Below are positions 17,645 to 26,563 of a DNA stretch of 64,000 nt, piece by piece (positions within the stretch are counted from its first letter, which is position 1; every line of letters starts with the position of its first letter). The notes below the pieces were generated by a model, which was not told where the DNA came from, searched no databases, and was given only the letters and a program-made list of their open reading frames with translations. The position numbers and the translations under genes were made by a program. Where the stretch lies: positions 474,512 through 538,511 of the forward strand of contig NZ_JAHBGI010000001.1 of assembly GCF_018500185.1 (NCBI RefSeq), written 5' to 3'. This DNA comes from Litoribacter ruber (GTDB lineage Bacteria > Bacteroidota > Bacteroidia > Cytophagales > Cyclobacteriaceae).

Positions 17645-18239
17645 ATAAGCTTGGGTTGTTTGCTGTACCTTAACAAGCTGGATAGGGAGATGTTTTTTTC
17701 GGAAGTACGAACAAGAGGCCTCTTCGCGGAAGTAAAGGGACACAGACCTGCCTGCGCAGGCAGGGTTTCGCAGAGTTTTTAAAAGGAGTTACACGGAGTT
17801 TTCCTCTTCGCGGAGGTAAAGGCATCAAGTGCACAAAACTTGCCTGACGGCAGTCAGGGTTTTCACGAAGTTTCACTACTTGTCCCGATCCGCCCTCGAT
17901 AGCCACCTGGATTATCGAGGGCGGATCGGGAAAGGCCACTTCGCGGTGAAAAATTTAATAGCTTGAAAAAAAGTGTCAAGTAGATTTAGGACGTGACAAG
18001 AAATTTCGGGCAGTCACGGAGTTTAATGATGAATGATGAATGATGAATAATGAAGTTACTTTCGGTACACTGATACCCCATCCGAAGAGCGCAGCTCAAG
18101 GGAGGGCGACGGAATAAAGACGCCAGATTGCTTCAGTCGGGCAGAATGGCTTCAATCAACCTCAGGTGCTGGTGTATTTGGTACCTGGTACCTGGTACTT
18201 GGTACCCATTTCTAAGTCCGAAGGACTACCCCCAAGCTT
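17645..18239. repeat. Spacer with a 19-bp perfect hairpin and heptamer arrays
   Basis: No gene. A perfect 19-bp inverted repeat spans 17883-17901 and 17913-17931 with an 11-nt loop (arms start TCCCGATCCGCC). Heptamer arrays of the AATGATG type (18025-18052) and GGTACCT type (18180-18207) follow. 'ttttcacgaagtttcac' and 'cttcgcggtgaaaaat' words repeat those near 9530. Confidence 0.75.
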
Positions 18240-19415
18240 TCAACTCGCCATATCCGGCAACGCTTTCTCCTTCTTCCCGTCTTTTTGGATTTCCACATTG
18301 ATAAACGGCCTGTTTTCCAAAAAGGCCAGCAGCTTTTGGGTCAGCAGGCGGTGGTTGTGGTGGGCGGAGATGTAGTCCAGACAGTGTGAGCGCATCTTGT
18401 CGTATTTCTTGGTATCCAAGCTCTCAAGCTGCAGCTGAAGGTCTTCGCGGGTGGCATAGATGATCCCCAGTTTATGGGTGGAAATGATGCCGTCCGGATT
18501 TACCCGCCCGCTGGATATGATGGGCGTGCCCACATACATGGCCTCCAAAAAGGTGTTGCTGAAACCTTCGTAGTGGGAGGTGTTGAGCAGAAACTTTGCC
18601 TGGGCCAGCACCGGAAGTACCTCGTGCCGCTGCAGGAACCCAATAAACTTCACATTGGGCAGGGTTTTCAGCTGCTTGACGTAGGCGCGGGTGATGGAAT
18701 TGATGTTTTTTTCCTCCTTGCCGGCTACCACAAACTCCTGCTCGGGCATGAGGGTGGCAATCTCAAAAAGCAGTTTGAGGTTCTTCTCAGGCTTGAACAG
18801 CCCCAGCCAAACGATGGCGTTTTTGGGCATGCCCAGGTTTACCGGGGGGGTGTAGGGGAATATCGGGTTGCTGAGCTTGACGGTTTTTTTGTTGGGGAAC
18901 CTTTTTTGGATCTGGGCCAACTGGTAATCATTCTGGCAGAGGATGGTTTCACTTAGGCTGAGACCCATAGCCTGCAGTAATTTATGGCTTTTGGAATACT
19001 TGGAAAGGATCCGGTTGTCCACCAGTCCATCGCTGGAAATCCTTACAATGAGTTTGATGCCGAGAGCCTTGCACATGAGTGCAAAATAGAAAGTGCTCCA
19101 GGAAGGAATGCCCACATACACATAATCTGGTCTGACTTCCTTGAAGATTTTGTAAAAATAGGGGAGCCTGTAGGTGGCCCATCTGATCTTTTTGATACCC
19201 TTGTTATCGTCATAAAAAGGAATGAGATCGAGATCCTCAAATTCCTGCTTGAGTTTTTGATCCGGGGAGGTGCGCGTCACAATGCTGACGCGGTGGCCCT
19301 CATCCTGCAATCCCTTTACCCATCCCAAGGCCTGCACCGCGGCCCCTCCACTGGGTTTTTCCTCTACTGTCAATAAATCGATAAGCTTGTCGTCAATGAA
19401 TAAAAAATGCAGCAT
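18240..19415 (-). CDS. Glycosyltransferase family 4 (GT-B fold)
   Basis: 391 residues from the ATG at 19415 (MLHFLFIDDK). A start at 19445 is possible but less likely. The N-terminal half has 'GGAAVQALGWVKGLQDEGHRVSIVTR', typical of GT4 acceptor domains. The C-terminal half has 'NAIVWLGLFKPEKNLKLLFEIA' and 'LNTSHYEGFSNTFLEAMYVGTPIISS', the nucleotide-sugar-binding E-x7-E region of GT4 enzymes. Likely acts in exopolysaccharide or lipopolysaccharide assembly on the cytoplasmic face. Donor and acceptor unknown. Monocistronic as far as seen. Confidence 0.87.
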   Translation of the reverse strand: MLHFLFIDDKLIDLLTVEEKPSGGAAVQALGWVKGLQDEGHRVSIVTRTSPDQKLKQEFEDLDLIPFYDDNKGIKKIRWATYRLPYFYKIFKEVRPDYVYVGIPSWSTFYFALMCKALGIKLIVRISSDGLVDNRILSKYSKSHKLLQAMGLSLSETILCQNDYQLAQIQKRFPNKKTVKLSNPIFPYTPPVNLGMPKNAIVWLGLFKPEKNLKLLFEIATLMPEQEFVVAGKEEKNINSITRAYVKQLKTLPNVKFIGFLQRHEVLPVLAQAKFLLNTSHYEGFSNTFLEAMYVGTPIISSGRVNPDGIISTHKLGIIYATREDLQLQLESLDTKKYDKMRSHCLDYISAHHNHRLLTQKLLAFLENRPFINVEIQKDGKKEKALPDMAS

Positions 19416-19680
19416 AACTCTAATATTTAAGGTATAAAATATCACTAAAATTAAATGAACTGAAAACGGGGTTTGTATTTTACTTCATAAAAGTACTTTA
19501 TTATCATAAAAATTTGGTGAACAACAATTGAAGTAATTGTTAATTCTATCCATCCTAACTATTTAAAAATAACATAGCGTTAATTAGTACGTGTCAATAT
19601 ATGATTTAAAATATTAATATTAAAATTTTTTTTGTTAAAAAATAAGGGAGTAAGTTATTGTATGCTAGGGAGGTAGGGGG
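19416..19680. other. AT-rich upstream region of glycosyltransferase gene
   Basis: About 265 bp, very AT-rich, no open frame. It probably contains the promoter of the leftward gene starting at 19415. I see no clear TAnnTTTG box. Confidence 0.4.
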
Positions 19681-19690
19681 TAATACAAAA

Positions 19691-20690
19691 TTTCACGCAG
19701 CGGCGCAGCGAAAAACGCGGAGGGCGCAGCGTGGGGTCGGAAGAATAAATAATCACAGGTGTAAGAAGATCTTTTGGGAGGGAGAGAAGGGGGGAGTGGG
19801 TGAGGGGGAGAAAAAAGAAAATCTTTGCGATCTCTGCGCCTCCTTTGCGGTCTTTGCGTGAAACTGAAAACGAGATTTCACGCAGCGGCGCAGCGAAAAA
19901 CGCGGAGGGCGCAGCGTGGGGTAGGAAGAATAAATAATCACAGGTGTAAGAAGATCATTTGGGAGGGAGAGAAGGGGTGAGTGGGTGAGGGGGAGAAAAA
20001 AGAAAATCTTTGCGATCTCTGCGCCTCCTTTGCGGTCTTTGCGTGAAACTGAAAACGAGATTTCACGCAGCGGCGCAGCGAAAAACGCGGAGGGCGCAGC
20101 GTGGGGAAGGAAGAATAAATAATCACAGGTGTAAGAAGATCATTTGGGAGGGAGAGAAGGCGTGAGTGGGTGAGGGCGAGAAAAAAGAAAATCTTTGCGA
20201 TCTCTGCGCCTCCTTTGCGGTCTTTGCGTGAAACTGAAAACGAGATTTCACGCAGCGGCGCAGCGAAAATCGCGGAGGGCGCAGCGTGGGGTAGGAAGAA
20301 AAAAATAACCACAGAGGAGCGGAGTGCACGGAGATTATTTGGGGTGGGAGAGGGGGAGAAGGGGAGAGTGGGTGAAACTGAAAACGAGATTTCACGCAAC
20401 GGCGCAGCGAAAAACGCGGAGGGCGCAGCGTGGGGTAGGAAGAAAAAAAATAACCACAGAGGAGCGGAGTGCACGGTGATTATTTGGGGTGGGAGAGGGG
20501 GAGAAGGGGAGAGTGGGTGAAACTGAAAACGAGATTTCACGCAACGCCGCAGCGAAAAACGCGGAGGGCGCAGCGTGGGGTAGGAAGAAAAAAATAACCA
20601 CAGAGGAGCGGAGTGCACAGAGATTATTTGGGGGTGGGAGAGGGGGAGAAGGGGAGAGTGGGAGAAATTGAAACCGAGATTTTACGCCCG
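19691..20690. repeat. Composite tandem array: ~185-bp and ~145-bp units
   Basis: Units start with TTTCACGCAGCGGCGCAGCG at 19691, 19876, 20061 and 20246 (period 185). Diverged units start at 20390 and 20535 (period 145). The long unit adds a segment reading 'tctctgcgcctcctttgcgg', absent from the short one. Both contain G-rich 'gggagagaagggg' blocks. Leftward open frames of up to 226 codons here arise from the repeats and are not called as genes. Confidence 0.88.
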
Positions 20691-20777
20691 ACACCAAATG
20701 TCCCACTACCTGCCTCCAAGATTTTTATCCTTCACCAATCAGGAGTAAATTGTATCTCATTAATTTTTAAGCTAAAT

Positions 20778-21161
20778 ATGGATATAGATAAAAAGGTGGC
20801 GCAGCTGAATGCGTTGATAGCCGGGGATGAAATTGATCGTGAGGAGTTTGGGAGGTCATTGGGGGAGCTGCTGGGGGAAGGAGGGCTAAAGGTGAAGGTG
20901 CTGGATCTGGAGTTTTATAGCAAGGAAAAGCTGGAGCATGCCGAGAGGGAGAAGGCTGAGGCCATGCGCAGGCAATATTATGAGGAGGCCGCCCAGTGGA
21001 GGGACAAGGCCAACGAGATCCGGCAGTACGTGGAGCTGGGCCAAGACCTGCAGCTGACCTCATCCACCTTCCGCATAGAACACGGCCACCTCTTCTACTT
21101 CCACACCGGTTTGGGGCAGCATGATCAGCTGATTCTAAAATTGATTGGGAAGGTAGGTTAA
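20778..21161 (+). CDS. Small protein with UvrB/UvrC-like (UVR) helical motif
   Basis: 127 residues from the ATG at 20778, the first start outside the adjoining repeat array. Residues ~48-80 ('KEKLEHAEREKAEAMRRQYYEEAAQWRDKANEIR') resemble the UVR motif, a two-helix interaction hairpin found in UvrB, UvrC, ClpC and McsA. The remainder has no recognised domain. No signal peptide. The tail 'FRIEHGHLFYFHTGLGQHDQLILKLIG' looks like a small beta domain. A regulatory or adaptor role is possible but not shown. It lies between two tandem arrays. Confidence 0.7.
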   Translation: MDIDKKVAQLNALIAGDEIDREEFGRSLGELLGEGGLKVKVLDLEFYSKEKLEHAEREKAEAMRRQYYEEAAQWRDKANEIRQYVELGQDLQLTSSTFRIEHGHLFYFHTGLGQHDQLILKLIGKVG

Positions 21162-21180
21162 ACTCCCCCTTAAATTAGAT

Positions 21181-22330
21181 CCGGCGTTTAGAAGTTTATT
21201 TCCCGATCAGCGCTGCGCGGATCGGGAGGTTTAGGGGTTTAGAAAAGCGCGAGGGGACGCTAGGCTGAAATGAAATGGGTCACAAAGGCGAATATGCGAT
21301 TTGGTCCAAATGGTATAAAACCAGATCTGTCCTAGAAATACTTGGTACATGGTACCTAGTACTCTTTGTACCCAAATTAGCTCCGGCGTTTAGAAGGTTA
21401 TTTCCCGATCAGTGCTGCGCGGATCGGGAGGTTTAGGGGTTTAGAAAATCGCGAAGCGACGCTAGGCTGAAATGAAATGGGTAACAAAGGCGAATATGCG
21501 ATTAGGTCCAAATGGTATAAAACCAGATCTGTCCTAGAAATACTTGGTCCATGGTACCTAGTACTCTTTGTACCCAAATTAGCTCCGGCGTTTAGAAGGT
21601 TATTTCCCGATCAGAGCTGCGCGGATCGGGAGGTTTAGGGGTTTAGAAAATCGCAAGGCGACGCTAGGCTGAAATGAAATGGGTCACGAAGGCGAATATG
21701 CGATTAGGTCCAAATGGTATAAAACCAGATCTGTCCTAGAAATACTTGGTACATGGTACCTAGTACTTTGTACCCAAATTAGCTCCGGCGTTTAGAAGTT
21801 TATTTCCCGATCAGCGCTGCGCGGATCGGGAGGTTTAGGGGTTTAGAAAAGCGCGAGGGGACGCTAGGCTGAAATGAAATGGGTAACAAAGGCGAATATG
21901 CGATTTGGTCCAAATGGTATAAAACCAGATCTGTCCTAGAAATACTTGGTACATGGTACCTAGTACTTTGTACCCAAATTAGCTCCGGCGTTTAGAAGTT
22001 TATTTCCCGATCATCGCTGCGCGGATCGGGAGGTTTAGGGGTTTAGAAAAGCGCGAAGGGACGCTAGGCTGAAATGAAATGGGTAACAAAGGCGAATATG
22101 CGATTAGGTCCAAATGGTATAAAACCAGATCTGTCCTAGAAATACTTGGTACATGGTACCTAGTACTTTGTACCCAAATTAGCTCCGGCGTTTAGGAGGT
22201 TATTTCCCGATCAGCGCTGCGCGGATCGGGAGGTTTAGGTGTTTAGAAAAGCGCGAGGCGACGCCAAAAATGAAATGGGTAACGAAGGACACAACTTGTC
22301 CCGAGCAGCGGAAAGTCTTTTAGCTACTAA
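21181..22330. repeat. Tandem array of six ~200-bp units
   Basis: Units begin with CCGGCGTTTAG(A/G)AG at 21181, 21383, 21585, 21785, 21985 and 22185 (periods 202, 202, 200, 200, 200). Each holds a hairpin (CCCGATC...GATCGGG), the words 'gtttagaaaagcgcgagg', 'aatgaaatgggt(a/c)ac', 'atggtataaaaccagatctg' and a GGTACAT/GGTACCT/AGTACTT heptamer run. Single units occur at 11.3, 15.1-15.6 and 63.95 kb. No coding potential. Confidence 0.9.
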
Positions 22331-22610
22331 GGCCCGAAGGCGCTAAGTTTATTTACAGAAGGTGTTTTGCCACAAAGGCCCGAAGACGCTAAGTTTATTT
22401 ACAGAAGGTGTTTTTGCCACAAAGGCCCAAAGTCGCCAAGTTTATTTACTGAAGTTGTTTTGCCACAAAGGCCCAAGGGCGCTAAGTTTATTTACAGAAG
22501 GTGTATTTGCCACTAAGACGCCAAGTCGCCAAGTTTATTTGCGGAAGTTGTTTTGCCACGGAGGCCCAAAGTCGCCAAGTTTTCTTTGGGTCTTGGCGTC
22601 TTTGTGGTTA
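22331..22610 (+). repeat. Short tandem array (~45-bp units) upstream of KilA-N gene
   Basis: Five or six units of the form 'gccacaaaggcccgaagacg' plus 'ctaagtttatttacagaagg' plus 'tgttttt'. The same unit family resumes directly after the KilA-N gene at 23740, so the gene is flanked by like-oriented arrays. Confidence 0.85.
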
Positions 22611-22905
22611 GATTTTTCACTAAACAGCTTTGTGCTTACCCCAAAAAAATGGATTGAAAGTGCCAATGCCATGAGATTAGTTTAAAAAGAGGGAGATACG
22701 GGTCGATCATAAAGACAGAGCTGGTTTGAAATAATATTTTTAACTTTAGGTAACAAGTGGATCAGCTTCCGTTAATCAGCTATACGATAAGCGCCCTCTG
22801 CCCGGCTACCTGGGAATGAAATAGGGAAAGGATTATTCAGGATGGAAAGCTGATCTTGTGCTCCAGCTACCGGTTTTTATCTTTTTAAATAAATTTTTGA
22901 TAGGT
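22611..22905 (+). promoter_or_regulatory. Upstream region of KilA-N gene
   Basis: Unique, moderately AT-rich sequence between the array and the gene. It contains 'tatttttaactttagg' near 22734, close to a Bacteroidota -7 box (TAACTTTA) but without a clear TTG partner. No other feature recognised. Confidence 0.3.
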
Positions 22906-23724
22906 ATGGCTAAAAGCAAAATAATTGATATTGAAGGAAATAAGATTTCCATAATTTCTCAGGATCAAGATGATTTTATTTCACTTACGGATATGGCAAG
23001 GAGCCAATTGCAGGAGGTAGTCATTATTAAATGGCTGAGTTTAAAAAGTACTATTGAATATCTGGGAGAGTGGGAGTCCCTATACAACCCTGATTTTAAT
23101 TATACCGAATTCGGTACAATTAAAAATGCAGCAGGAAGTAACAATTTCGTTTTGTCTGTGAAAAATTGGCTGGAACTTACCAATGCCAAAGGGCTAACCG
23201 CAAAAGCGGGTAGATATGGAGGTACGTTTGCCCATAAGGATATCGCCTTTCATTTTGGGATGTGGATAAGTCCAAGATTTCAATTGTTATTAGTAAAAGA
23301 ATATCAGCGGCTTAAGGAAGATGAAAGTGATCGGTTAAGGTTAAAGTGGGATTTTCACCGAACTCTAGCCAAAGTAAATTATCACATCCATACGGACGCC
23401 ATCAAGGAGAACCTTGTTCCTTCGGAAATCACTAAACATCAAGCCTCTCAAATCTATGCCAGTGAAGCCGACGTCCTCAACATGGCATTGTTCGGAAAAA
23501 CAGCTAAGGAATGGCGTTTAGGGAATCCGGAAAAGAAAGGAAATGTCAGAGATTACGCTACTATTGAACAGCTTGTGGTCTTGTCTAATATGGAGAGTAC
23601 CAATGCTTTACTGATTCACCAAGGGGTAGAACAAGGCGAACGATTGGTACAGCTCAATCAAATGGCCATTACGCAGATGAAATCCCTGCTGATCCATAAA
23701 ACAGCCGTCAAGAAGTTGAAATGA
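22906..23724 (+). CDS. KilA-N domain protein
   Basis: 272 residues from the ATG at 22906 (MAKSKIIDIEG). An upstream start at 22858 would add a hydrophobic stretch not expected for the family. The N-terminal ~115 residues show KilA-N features: 'ISLTDMARS', 'VIIKWLSLKSTIEYLGEWE', 'GLTAKAGRYGGTFAHKDIAFHFGMWISPRFQLLLVKEYQ'. KilA-N is a DNA-binding domain common in phage and mobile-element proteins. The C-terminal ~150 residues ('DFHRTLAKVNYHIHTDAIKENLVP') are as in bacterial chromosomal KilA-N proteins of unknown function. The gene stands alone between two copies of a short tandem repeat, suggesting gain as a cassette. Confidence 0.85.
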   Translation: MAKSKIIDIEGNKISIISQDQDDFISLTDMARSQLQEVVIIKWLSLKSTIEYLGEWESLYNPDFNYTEFGTIKNAAGSNNFVLSVKNWLELTNAKGLTAKAGRYGGTFAHKDIAFHFGMWISPRFQLLLVKEYQRLKEDESDRLRLKWDFHRTLAKVNYHIHTDAIKENLVPSEITKHQASQIYASEADVLNMALFGKTAKEWRLGNPEKKGNVRDYATIEQLVVLSNMESTNALLIHQGVEQGERLVQLNQMAITQMKSLLIHKTAVKKLK

Positions 23725-23739
23725 AGTCGAAGAGCAGAT

Positions 23740-24030
23740 TGGTTGCCACCAAGGCCCAAAGGCGCTAAGTTTATTTACAGAAGGTGTTTTTGCCACAAAG
23801 GCCCGAAGGCGCCAAGTTTATTTACTGAAGTTGTTTTGCCACAAAAGCCCGAAGGCCCAAAGTTTATTTGCAGAAGTTGTTTTTGCCACAAAGGCCAAAA
23901 GTCGCCAAGTTTTCTTTGCGACTTGGCGTCTTAGTGGCTAGATTTTTCTTTGTGCCTTGGCGACTTAGGGGCTAGCTATTCTTTCTAAATTTTTCTTTGT
24001 GCCTTGGGGTCTTTGTGGCTAATATATAAA
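23740..24030 (+). repeat. Short tandem array (~45-bp units) downstream of KilA-N gene
   Basis: Units 'gccaccaaggcccaaaggcg' plus 'ctaagtttatttacagaagg' recur four times, then decay into 'tttgtgccttggcgactta' words. The array matches 22331-22610 in orientation and sequence. Confidence 0.85.
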
Positions 24031-24114
24031 AAAATACCCTGATCGCGGTATTGCGGGGAGGGGGAATTTAGCGCTGGGCACGGAGCACGGAGCGCTGGGC
24101 TCTGTTACTCCATA

Positions 24115-24285
24115 TGAGGGACACATTTCAGGATATGGGCCACCAATCAGCTAAAAGAACTTATTATTAAGGGTTTTGTACTTGATAACAAAAAGTTGAA
24201 AAACCCTGATAATCCATTTGGCAAGGATTATTTTGATGAGTTGCTGGAGCGGGTGTGGGAGATCCGTGCCAGTGAACTGGATAAT
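24115..24285 (+). pseudogene. RhuM-family virulence protein fragment
   Basis: An open stretch in one frame reads THFRIWATNQLKELIIKGFV and then LDNKKLKNPDNPFGKDYFDE, LLERVWEIRASE. This is the characteristic central motif of RhuM proteins (family usually ~330 residues). Both ends are missing, and the frame dissolves into 'cacgcggcgggcgcaaag' repeat words at about 24325. It is a decayed remnant, consistent with this being an accessory region. Confidence 0.75.
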
Positions 24286-24456
24286 CTGGTACATACTGAC
24301 CCCTCTTTCGGATGGTTTTGGTTTCACGCGGCGGGCGCAAAGAGAAAGCGCAAAGCCCGCAGTGCTTGATAAATTACTTTTATTCATGGTCTTACCGATT
24401 TCTGAGCCGGTCCCTGAGCGAAGTCGAGGGGCATAAGTTGGTTTATTGGTTTAAGG

Positions 24457-24493
24457 TCCAGAAGGGAATAGCTGCGCTAGATTCCCTTCTGGA
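24457..24493. terminator. Perfect 13-bp hairpin
   Basis: TCCAGAAGGGAAT (24457-24469) and its exact inverse ATTCCCTTCTGGA (24481-24493) with an 11-nt loop, flanked by 'ggtttaag' and 'ttaatggattaagg' words. Part of the hairpin-module family. No associated gene end. Confidence 0.5.
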
Positions 24494-25230
24494 CTGATTA
24501 ATGGATTAAGGAGTAGATATAACTTTTGCGGATTGTTGAATTTTGAAATATTTCGATTCTCCATCCTAGACTATTACTTAACTTTTTACTTCCCCGGTAA
24601 CTCCCACACTAACTTCCCCGGTAGCTTCCCCAGGAGTCGTAATTCCGCCGACCCAAAGGGCTATATGGGCCCGATCTCCTCCCGATCGGGTCCGCTTCAG
24701 GGGCACATCAGATTCGCAAAACAGGCGGCTTGGGTGGGCTCCGTGCCTGTTTCGGAAGAATTTCAAAACGGGAGTAGGGTAAAGGGATATATGGGGCTGC
24801 CTTGGGGATTTTGGGTGGTATTTATTCGAGTTTTTTATTCAATTAGATTGAGGTGAAATGGAAAATAATGATTCGCCGTTTAGAAGTTTATTCTTCAATT
24901 ATCACTCTGCGGATCGGGGGCAAGTACTTCGTAGAACAAGGATTAGTAGAGCGAAAGGGTGCCGGCCCTGGAATATATTATGAAGCTATTGCGACATAAA
25001 CCAGGTCATGTTGTCGCGATAGAAGGGTATGTTTAATGGAGTTTTCACTTATTGCGACATTAATCGCGACATGGGGTCGTGGTAGTAATGGGAGTCGACA
25101 ATCCACAACATGTCATATGATGAAATGCCAGATGTCAGGGATTTGCAAACCCGATCATGTATTTTTCCCTCGGAAAGCATCTGACCCGCCTGGCCGGGTA
25201 GGAATCAGTAATCCCTACATCGGACAGCTT
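24494..25230. other. Gene-free mobile-element debris
   Basis: No intact gene. It holds an imperfect repeat of GATCGGG words (24670-24700), a helicase-like C-terminal remnant (24937-24999) and 'ttgtcgcgat' / 'attgcgaca' words (25010-25070) that recur near 45980-46030. Confidence 0.5.
24937..24999 (+). pseudogene. C-terminal remnant, winged-helix/AlbA-type ATP-binding protein
   Basis: A 20-codon tail QGLVERKGAGPGIYYEAIAT ends in TAA. 'xxRxGxGPGTYYxL' is the usual C terminus of AlbA_2/DUF4062-type ATP-binding or Fic-linked winged-helix proteins in Bacteroidota. The upstream part is replaced by hairpin-module sequence. A second copy of this tail is at 45921-45968. Family assignment from such a short tail is tentative. 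Confidence 0.4.
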
Positions 25231-25460
25231 AAAATACCCCAATCACGGTATTTTTTAATTGTAATTAATTCCTTAATCTTGGAGGAGATAAAATGAACGG
25301 CCAGAAGGAGACTCAGTAATAAATCCATAGTGACTATGAAATCCTCAAATTTTTCTAATAGCAATGAATAGGAGAGGCCTATTAACCTTTGTTTGACGGG
25401 TTGTCTTAATCAATCTTTAGAAAATAAGCCTCATAGGTCTTATGGAGATATTGGAGTTAG
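25231..25460 (+). repeat. ~230-bp upstream module, copy 1
   Basis: Starts AAAATACCCCAATCACGG and ends with 'cttatggagatattggagtt'. Nearly the same sequence stands at 28097-28326, and its first ~80 bp at 45547-45625. Each copy directly precedes a different cargo gene. It contains an in-frame remnant 'ATGAACGGCCAGAAGGAGAC'. It could be the end of a mobile element or a shared promoter/attachment region. Confidence 0.8.
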
Positions 25461-25471
25461 CTACGATTAAC

Positions 25472-26563
25472 ATGACGAAACGAAACTACCATTACGATAG
25501 AACCGAAGGAGACAAGGACAACATTTATAACACCATTCGTGGAACAGAGCCGATTGGTTCAACCGACTATGAAGGTTTTGTAAAGTGTAAACTTGTACAT
25601 GGGCACGGATGGTCTGTTATTGTTCCTGACCTTGTTTACATTATGGACAACGACACTGACTTTACGTGGTTTCAGTTCTATTCTTTCATGCCGAATCAGC
25701 TTTCAAAATTTTCAGATGACGAAATCTTCGGAACGCTTTACCTTGACATTGCTTTTGGACACACACTTAGACTGACAATTACTAACGAATGGCATATCAC
25801 CAATCTTCAAGACCATTCCAATTTATTTAAATGCAGAATCACCGGACCATTAAATCTAATGGACTTTAGTACCGGAAAAGGGAAACTTATTAATGGCATT
25901 CCATATAAATACTTATATCACCATACCCTACCCGCAACAAAAGAACTAATTCTTAAATCATCCAGTTATCGCGGATCCTTGTGGAACTATCAAGGTACAA
26001 AACAGCTAGAAAACATTTGCTATCCATATTTTACAAGTTTAGATGCTCTGACAAAGCCGTCAGATTTAAAAATGATTGCAATGGCAAACAACGGAGAAAT
26101 GCATCTAATGGTTGACGTTTCTAGAGAAGTTGTTCCAATTACCGTCTATAGAGAAGATACAGCCAATCGAACTGCAACACTCATTCAGCTAATAGACACC
26201 AGTATTGTTTTGAATAATCATATTTGGATGCACACCCATGACACTAACGGGACGGTATATTATGAAATATGTAGTCCGTTTATTTATCGAGTAGGCCTAG
26301 AACCCAATACTCTTTTGCCTTTTTCTGGACAGCAAATTGACAGAGTAGCTAACACAAAAACAACTGGATATATTGTTTTGGGTGACTCTACAACAAAAGT
26401 CGGACTTCTTGCGCCCTTTGACGAAGAACATACCACACATATCTTTAAAATAGAACCATTCCATAACATTAATAGTAATATTCTGCGCTTTTGGTTTTAC
26501 AATGGAAACAAAGACTTATATACAAATAAAAGAGTTGACGAACAGAAATTTAACCCCAGCTAA
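25472..26563 (+). CDS. Protein of unknown function (363 aa)
   Basis: The start at 25472 (MTKRNYHYDRTEG) is preferred because an upstream in-frame ATG at 25442 lies inside the repeated 230-bp module. No signal peptide, transmembrane helix or known catalytic motif recognised. The protein is rich in aromatic and beta-prone segments ('WFQFYSFMP', 'IWMHTHDTNGTVYYEI', 'LRFWFYNGNKDLY'). Base composition is low-GC like neighbouring accessory genes. Directly downstream is a 128-nt attC-like imperfect hairpin, and upstream is a module also found before a nuclease gene. It is likely horizontally acquired, perhaps with a defence or accessory role. Function not known. Confidence 0.75.
   Translation: MTKRNYHYDRTEGDKDNIYNTIRGTEPIGSTDYEGFVKCKLVHGHGWSVIVPDLVYIMDNDTDFTWFQFYSFMPNQLSKFSDDEIFGTLYLDIAFGHTLRLTITNEWHITNLQDHSNLFKCRITGPLNLMDFSTGKGKLINGIPYKYLYHHTLPATKELILKSSSYRGSLWNYQGTKQLENICYPYFTSLDALTKPSDLKMIAMANNGEMHLMVDVSREVVPITVYREDTANRTATLIQLIDTSIVLNNHIWMHTHDTNGTVYYEICSPFIYRVGLEPNTLLPFSGQQIDRVANTKTTGYIVLGDSTTKVGLLAPFDEEHTTHIFKIEPFHNINSNILRFWFYNGNKDLYTNKRVDEQKFNPS

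Noticed and set aside
19938..20618. A 226-codon leftward frame with repeated 'KSRFQFHAKTAKEAQRSQRF' segments
   Set aside because: It is generated by the 185/145-bp tandem array, low-complexity, with equally open frames on the other strand.
22362..22685. 107-codon frame with 'FCHKGPK' repeats
   Set aside because: It reads through the 45-bp tandem array only. The same happens in the copy at 23743-23934.
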